Source: an uncultured Lachnospiraceae bacterium (GTDB lineage Bacteria > Bacillota_A > Clostridia > Lachnospirales > Lachnospiraceae). Taken from it: 19,613 nucleotides of DNA. Positions 15,470 through 19,613 of this stretch are shown in pieces (positions within the stretch are counted from its first letter, which is position 1; the number at the start of each line of letters is the position of its first letter). The translations under genes were made by a program, and so were the position numbers. The stretch spans positions 1 through 19,613 of the forward strand of contig CAJKKX010000006.1 of the NCBI GenBank assembly GCA_905200565.1, in the 5' to 3' direction. The notes beneath the pieces are model-generated. The model had not been told where the DNA came from. It saw only the letters and a list, made by a program, of their open reading frames with translations, and made no database searches.

Positions 15470-17422
15470 CTATTTCACAGTTACTTTTACTTTTTTTGTC
15501 ACACCATTACACTGAATCGTAATGGTTGCCTTTCCCTTTTTCATGCCTTTTATAACACCTTTGGAAGTTACTTTTGCAACTCTCTTCGCAGAAGATTTGA
15601 AAGTCACTTTCTTTCCTGCCGCATTCTTAGCCTTAACTTTAATGGTTATTTTTTTCCCTTTCTTTACCGTATAAGAGGATTTATTGGTGGTAAGCACGGT
15701 AACGGAAGGATTTGACGTCTGCGCCGCTTTTAATTGTTCCTGCGCCTTTGCAAGCTCCTGTTTTGCTGTTTCAGCTTCTTTTTTTGCTTTTTCAGCCTCC
15801 GCTTTTGCATTTGCGGCTTCTGTAGTCAGCTTATTGACCTCTTCCTGCGTAGCCACCAGGTTTTTCGGCTCGTATACCATATCATAAGAGTAAGCAGAAT
15901 ACTGTTCTTCTGTCAGAAGTGACGGTGTGAAAACACGGGATAACTGCCCGTTCGTGCTGGCAACGCGCGCCAAAAGCTCTTTGTAAATCTGCTTTGCATT
16001 TGCAATCGCTTCATTGGAAACTGCCATTCCGAGGTTCGTTGCCTTTGCCAAAACCGCCGACGGGTCTGCGGCATACAGCGCAAGCATCTGCTCATCTACT
16101 CCCGGCTGTGCGTCGATCAGTGAATTCACATAATTTGTCCAGTACTGTTTAATGTTCACTGCCGCCACATCTCTGGATTCCGTTCCGGAAATGCTCAGGG
16201 AAGCGAGGGAGCGGAACGCCCAGTAAGCGGAGTTTTCATTTGCTGTCGTCTCAGCGATTTTGTACGCCGGAAGGGTATCTGTAATCGCCGCACTGTAAAA
16301 TGGAAGAACCGGCGACAGGTCTGCGGAACCCATAGCCAGCCACTCGATCGTGGCAAGCTCTGTGGGCATATCCGGACGAATCTGCATAATATGGGACTCA
16401 CAGGTACGGTAAGAACCAATAACGGTTCCCTGTCCCTCAAAGTCCGTTCCTTCATACTGTGTACCTGCAATCTTGTACAGTGTCTGTACGGTAACCGGTT
16501 CCTTCGGCGTTACAAACATTTCATAGTCTGTGTCGGTCGGCGTGAGCGTAGCCGCCAAATCCGGATTAAAGATAATCTGGCCGCCCCAGATACGGTAAGA
16601 GTTTCCGGCAGTTACCTGGGCTGCATAGGAATTCTTAACAGAGATCAGATTCTCATTGCTTTCATCCTCTCCTCTTACCAGCGTTCCGGCCTGTTCTGCT
16701 GTAGAAATCAGTCCTTCCGAAGCAATTACATGTTCCGTATCTGTCACATCAATGGTCTGGATCATAAAGCAGTTTGGCATCATGGCTGCCTTATCGTCCG
16801 GCATTTTGATCGCCGCATACTGATGGCCGGACAGAATCTCTATGTACCAGCACTCATCTTTATCTGCAATCATCAGTGTATTTCCTTCGCCTGCCCCATA
16901 AGTATCCACGATATCTGCCAGGAATTCCACTCCTTCTCTTGCAGTTTTCACACATGGCAGGACTGCGCTTACCATACTGGATTCCGTAATCCCGCTGCGG
17001 ATGAACGGGTCTGCATCACGGATTGCCTTGACTGGAGAAGCGGACTCGGTCGCAGACATAGAAACGCCAAACTCATTGGTGCCGACTTCTCCAAAAAGAT
17101 CTCCGCCGTATCCCGGATCATCCTCACATGCCGTATAACGGTATGTTTCTGCCGGCCACGGCATGGTAAAGGATGTCACATCTGTATACATCTCGCCCTC
17201 TGCATGTTTTGCAGCCGGATAAACTTTAAAAATCTTACTGTGGGAGCCGCCGATATCCTCTGTCCTTCCAAACAGGATAGAACCGTCTGCGGTTACTTTC
17301 TTTCCGGCATAGTAGGAAGTACATGCCTCGGCAGTCATGCTGCCGACTGCAATAGAAATCACACCGGCTGCCAATGTCAAAAGCAGCCCGTGGGCAGCCA
17401 TTCTGAATCCTTTTCTTTTCAT
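15470..17422 (-). CDS. Secreted C69-family dipeptidase (Ntn hydrolase) with coiled coil and Ig-like tail
   Basis: 650 residues. A signal peptide ends at AEA, directly before Cys34. In peptidase family C69 (PepD/dipeptidase A) the mature N-terminal Cys is the catalytic nucleophile, so signal-peptide cleavage would itself create the active enzyme. Family motifs follow: CTSYYAGKKVTADGSILFGRTED, FGEVGTNEFGVSMSATES, ESSMVSAVLPCVKTAREGVEFLADIVDTYGAGEGNTLMIADKDECWYIE and NSYRIWGGQ. After the enzyme domain (to about 530) comes an Ala/Glu/Lys-rich coiled coil (about 530-575), then a basic BIG_2-type Ig-like domain (about 580-650, KKGKKITIKVKAKNAAGKK... GVIKGMKKGKATITI). The gene has its own promoter and terminator. 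It probably trims short peptides outside the cell, with the coiled coil and lysine-rich tail holding it near the wall; the retention role is inference. The start is supported by AAGGAG (17429-17434). Confidence 0.92.
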   Translation of the reverse strand: MKRKGFRMAAHGLLLTLAAGVISIAVGSMTAEACTSYYAGKKVTADGSILFGRTEDIGGSHSKIFKVYPAAKHAEGEMYTDVTSFTMPWPAETYRYTACEDDPGYGGDLFGEVGTNEFGVSMSATESASPVKAIRDADPFIRSGITESSMVSAVLPCVKTAREGVEFLADIVDTYGAGEGNTLMIADKDECWYIEILSGHQYAAIKMPDDKAAMMPNCFMIQTIDVTDTEHVIASEGLISTAEQAGTLVRGEDESNENLISVKNSYAAQVTAGNSYRIWGGQIIFNPDLAATLTPTDTDYEMFVTPKEPVTVQTLYKIAGTQYEGTDFEGQGTVIGSYRTCESHIMQIRPDMPTELATIEWLAMGSADLSPVLPFYSAAITDTLPAYKIAETTANENSAYWAFRSLASLSISGTESRDVAAVNIKQYWTNYVNSLIDAQPGVDEQMLALYAADPSAVLAKATNLGMAVSNEAIANAKQIYKELLARVASTNGQLSRVFTPSLLTEEQYSAYSYDMVYEPKNLVATQEEVNKLTTEAANAKAEAEKAKKEAETAKQELAKAQEQLKAAQTSNPSVTVLTTNKSSYTVKKGKKITIKVKAKNAAGKKVTFKSSAKRVAKVTSKGVIKGMKKGKATITIQCNGVTKKVKVTVK

Positions 17423-17474
17423 AAATTACTCCTTCTTTCCTCTCTGAGATATTAAAAATTATCGGCAGGCACAT

Positions 17475-17508
17475 AAAAAAAGAGACTATCCACCTGAGAA
17501 ATAGACCC
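17475..17508 (-). promoter_or_regulatory. Terminator-like hairpin in the C69 dipeptidase leader
   Basis: Within the roughly 100-nt leader, GGGTCTAT (17508-17501) can pair with ATAGTCTC (17489-17482), giving seven pairs, one of them a G-U, and one mismatch. It is followed by seven T (17481-17475). This looks like a weak transcriptional attenuator, but no aptamer of a known riboswitch class is recognisable upstream of it. It could be fortuitous. Confidence 0.35.
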
Positions 17509-17528
17509 CTTTGCCTTGACCGGTTATT

Positions 17529-17556
17529 ATTATACATCTTTCTGCATAAAAATCAA
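17529..17556 (-). promoter_or_regulatory. Sigma-A-type promoter of the C69 dipeptidase gene
   Basis: On the minus strand: TTGATT (17551-17556), a 16-bp spacer, then a perfect TATAAT (17529-17534), about 107 nt upstream of the start codon. It is back to back with the greA promoter. Confidence 0.65.
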
Positions 17557-17602
17557 CCGCAAATTTTCGCAAATTTTTAAGTACTGTGGAAAGGGCGAAA
17601 TC

Positions 17603-17631
17603 TTGACATTTAGCTAATGATAGGCTATAAT
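17603..17631 (+). promoter_or_regulatory. Consensus sigma-A promoter of greA-lysS
   Basis: TTGACA (17603-17608), exactly 17 bp, then TATAAT (17626-17631). Both boxes match consensus perfectly, as expected for a strongly expressed housekeeping operon. The leader is about 55 nt. Confidence 0.9.
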
Positions 17632-17692
17632 ACTGTGATTGTTAAGTGGGTGATTGGCTTGCTTTTAAGAACTTCGAAAGGGTGTAAATAAA

Positions 17693-18175
17693 ATGGAAGA
17701 AAAGAAGAATTTATTAACCTATGCAGGGCTGAAAGCTTTGGAGGAGGAGCTTCATGATCTGAAGGTTGTAAAACGAAAAGAAGTGGCAGGTAAAATTAAA
17801 GAAGCCAGAGAACAGGGAGATCTTTCAGAGAATGCAGAGTACGATGCGGCGAAAGATGAACAGAGAGACATTGAGGCAAGAATTGAACAGATCGAGAAGA
17901 TTCTGAAAAATGCGGAAGTCGTCGTAGAGGATGAAGTCGATTTAGATAAAATCAGCGTGGGCTGTCTGGTAAAAGTATACGATGAAGAATTCGAGGAAGA
18001 AATGGAATTTAAAATTGTAGGTTCTTCCGAGGCAAACAGTCTCCAGGGCAAGATTTCCAACGAGTCTCCTGTCGGAAAAGCGCTGATTGGAGCAAAGGTT
18101 GGCGAAGAGATTACCGTCGAGGCCGAGGCCGGGCTTATGAAGTATAAGGTACTGGGTATTCACAGATCAAATTAG
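17693..18175 (+). CDS. greA: Transcription elongation factor GreA
   Basis: 160 residues, the normal GreA length. The N-terminal antiparallel coiled coil (about 1-77) enters the RNA polymerase secondary channel and carries the conserved acidic tip in [16 protein letters not shown] (D43 and E46), which stimulates cleavage of backtracked RNA. The C-terminal FKBP-like domain (about 85-158) includes [36 protein letters not shown], a family hallmark. The ribosome-binding site is AAAGGGTG (17677-17684). It is followed after 13 nt by lysS, an arrangement common in Clostridia, and both are served by the consensus promoter upstream. Nothing is unusual. Confidence 0.97.
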   Translation: MEEKKNLLTYAGLKALEEELHDLKVVKRKEVAGKIKEAREQGDLSENAEYDAAKDEQRDIEARIEQIEKILKNAEVVVEDEVDLDKISVGCLVKVYDEEFEEEMEFKIVGSSEANSLQGKISNESPVGKALIGAKVGEEITVEAEAGLMKYKVLGIHRSN

Positions 18176-18188
18176 GGAGAGAAAAACA

Positions 18189-19613
18189 GTGGCAGAACAG
18201 AAAAAAGTACAAGAACAGGACATTCACCAGCTTTTAAAGGTACGCCGTGAAAAGCTGGCAGATTTACAGGAAAATGGCAGGGACCCTTTTCAGATTACAA
18301 AATATGACGTGACCCATCACAGTCAGGAAATAAAAGACGATTTTGAAAAACTGGAAGGACAGCAGGTAACAGTAGCCGGACGTATGATGTCAAAGCGGGT
18401 CATGGGAAAAGCGTCTTTTTGCAATATTCAGGATCTGGCAGGAAATATTCAGTCTTATGTTGCCAGAGACAGCATTGGGGAAGACGCATATAAGGCATTC
18501 AAGAAAATGGACATCGGCGATATTGTCGGCTTAAAGGGAGAAGTATTCCGCACCAGGACCGGAGAGACTTCCATTCATGCTTCCGAAGTGACGCTTTTAA
18601 GCAAAAGTCTCCAGATTCTTCCGGAGAAATTTCACGGGCTGACCAATACGGATATTCGTTATCGTCAGCGTTATGTGGACCTGATCATGAATCCGGAGGT
18701 AAAGGATACCTTTATCAAGCGTTCCAAAATCATCAGCAGCATCCGCAAATATCTGGATGCGCAGGGATTTATGGAAGTGGAAACGCCTATGCTGGTAGCA
18801 AATGCGGGCGGCGCGGCGGCAAGACCTTTCGAAACACATTTTAATGCGCTGGATGAGGATTTCAAGCTCCGTATTTCCCTGGAGCTTTACCTGAAAAGAC
18901 TGATCGTAGGAGGGCTGGAGCGTGTTTATGAAATCGGACGCGTATTCCGCAACGAAGGTCTGGATACCAGACATAATCCGGAATTCACATTGATGGAGCT
19001 TTATCAGGCTTACACCGATTACAACGGAATGATGGATCTTACCGAAAATCTGTATCGCCACGTGGCGCAGGAGGTTCTTGGAACGACGACCATTACTTAT
19101 CAGGGAATTGAGATGGATCTCGAAAAGCCGTTCGAGAGAATCACGATGGTCGACGCCGTTAAGAAATATTCCGGAGTAGATTTCCATGAAATTCACTCGC
19201 TGGAAGAAGCCAGAGCCGCAGCCAGAGAGCATCATATTGAATATGAAGAAAGACATAAGAAAGGCGACATTCTGAACCTGTTCTTCGAAGAATTCGTGGA
19301 GGAACACCTGATACAGCCGACCTTTGTTATGGATCATCCGGTTGAAATCTCACCGCTGACGAAAAAGAAACCGGAAAATCCGGAATACGTCGAGCGTTTC
19401 GAATTCTTCATGACCGGCTGGGAAATGGCCAATGCCTATTCCGAGTTAAACGACCCGATCGACCAGCAGGAGCGTTTCGCCGCTCAGGAAGAGCAGTTTG
19501 CGCAGGGCGACGAGGAAGCGAACCATACGGATGAGGACTTCCTGAATGCACTGATGATCGGTATGCCGCCGACAGGCGGGATCGGTTTCGGAATCGACAG
19601 AATGTGTATGCTG
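18189..19613 (+). CDS. lysS: Lysyl-tRNA synthetase, class II (3' end outside window)
   Basis: 475 codons, open to the right edge. The start is a GTG at 18189 ([23 protein letters not shown]...), chosen because AGGGAGAG lies just upstream, overlapping the greA stop codon, and because the N-terminus fits the family. Residues about 60-140 form the OB-fold anticodon-binding domain ([23 protein letters not shown]). The class II catalytic core follows, with motif 1 around [21 protein letters not shown], motif 2 in [17 protein letters not shown], and motif 3 starting in [10 protein letters not shown] at the window edge. [17 protein letters not shown] is also typical of LysRS. It charges tRNA-Lys in the cytoplasm. 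Only a short C-terminal stretch should be missing if the protein has the usual length of about 500 residues. Confidence 0.97.
   Translation, partial: MAEQKKVQEQDIHQLLKVRREKLADLQENGRDPFQITKYDVTHHSQEIKDDFEKLEGQQVTVAGRMMSKRVMGKASFCNIQDLAGNIQSYVARDSIGEDAYKAFKKMDIGDIVGLKGEVFRTRTGETSIHASEVTLLSKSLQILPEKFHGLTNTDIRYRQRYVDLIMNPEVKDTFIKRSKIISSIRKYLDAQGFMEVETPMLVANAGGAAARPFETHFNALDEDFKLRISLELYLKRLIVGGLERVYEIGRVFRNEGLDTRHNPEFTLMELYQAYTDYNGMMDLTENLYRHVAQEVLGTTTITYQGIEMDLEKPFERITMVDAVKKYSGVDFHEIHSLEEARAAAREHHIEYEERHKKGDILNLFFEEFVEEHLIQPTFVMDHPVEISPLTKKKPENPEYVERFEFFMTGWEMANAYSELNDPIDQQERFAAQEEQFAQGDEEANHTDEDFLNALMIGMPPTGGIGFGIDRMCML

Noticed and set aside
16391..17455. Long plus-strand reading frame (354 codons) opposite the C69 dipeptidase gene
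   Set aside because: Antisense shadow of a clear dipeptidase; cysteine- and arginine-rich nonsense composition.
17475..17528. Cyclic-di-GMP or other known riboswitch before the dipeptidase gene (GGCAAA is present)
   Set aside because: The leader is too short and lacks the other conserved elements of the c-di-GMP-I aptamer.
1..19613. tRNA or rRNA genes, CRISPR arrays, insertion sequences or phage genes
   Set aside because: I saw no transposase or integrase motifs, no regularly spaced repeats and no cloverleaf-like sequence in the intergenic gaps, all of which are short.

Overview
The window looks like a chromosome segment of a Gram-positive gut anaerobe of the Lachnospiraceae type (Blautia / Mediterraneibacter / Ruminococcus-like). 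Reasons: G-rich ribosome-binding sites and sigma-A-type promoters, the greA-lysS pair typical of Clostridia, secreted C69 dipeptidases, and very large secreted glycosidases with F5/8C, FIVAR, bacterial Ig-like and BspA-type leucine-rich modules. The species cannot be fixed from the sequence alone.

Layout, left to right. (1) 1-3945, minus strand: a three-gene operon encoding a membrane-anchored SurA/PrsA-like foldase followed by two tandem secreted right-handed beta-helix proteins; the last gene runs off the left edge. A foldase gene next to beta-helix enzymes recalls GH136 lacto-N-biosidases, whose catalytic beta-helix needs a dedicated helical partner. This is the most interesting hypothesis in the window. 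(2) 4094-5035, plus strand: a divergently transcribed AraC-family regulator, probably of that operon. (3) 5097-9700, minus strand: a GH89 alpha-N-acetylglucosaminidase split in two by a one-base frameshift near 8464-8476. (4) 9790-10155, minus: a four-helix membrane protein (TIGR04086-like). (5) 10280-15275, minus: a 1517-residue secreted GH2 glycosidase followed by a small DUF3887-like lipoprotein, ending in an intrinsic terminator. (6) 15470-17422, minus: a secreted C69 dipeptidase with coiled coil and Ig-like tail, with its own promoter and terminator. (7) 17693-19613, plus: greA and the start of lysS, housekeeping genes that mark the right border of the accessory region.

Taken together, regions 1-5 look like a host-glycan (mucin or milk-oligosaccharide type) degradation island. 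It has exo-acting GH89 and GH2 enzymes, putative beta-helix glycosidases with a foldase, and an arabinose-type regulator. No transporter or sortase is in the window. The big enzymes carry lysine-rich C-terminal repeat modules instead of LPXTG anchors. Positions, reading frames, promoters and hairpins were read directly from the sequence; family names come from motif recognition and were not checked against any database.
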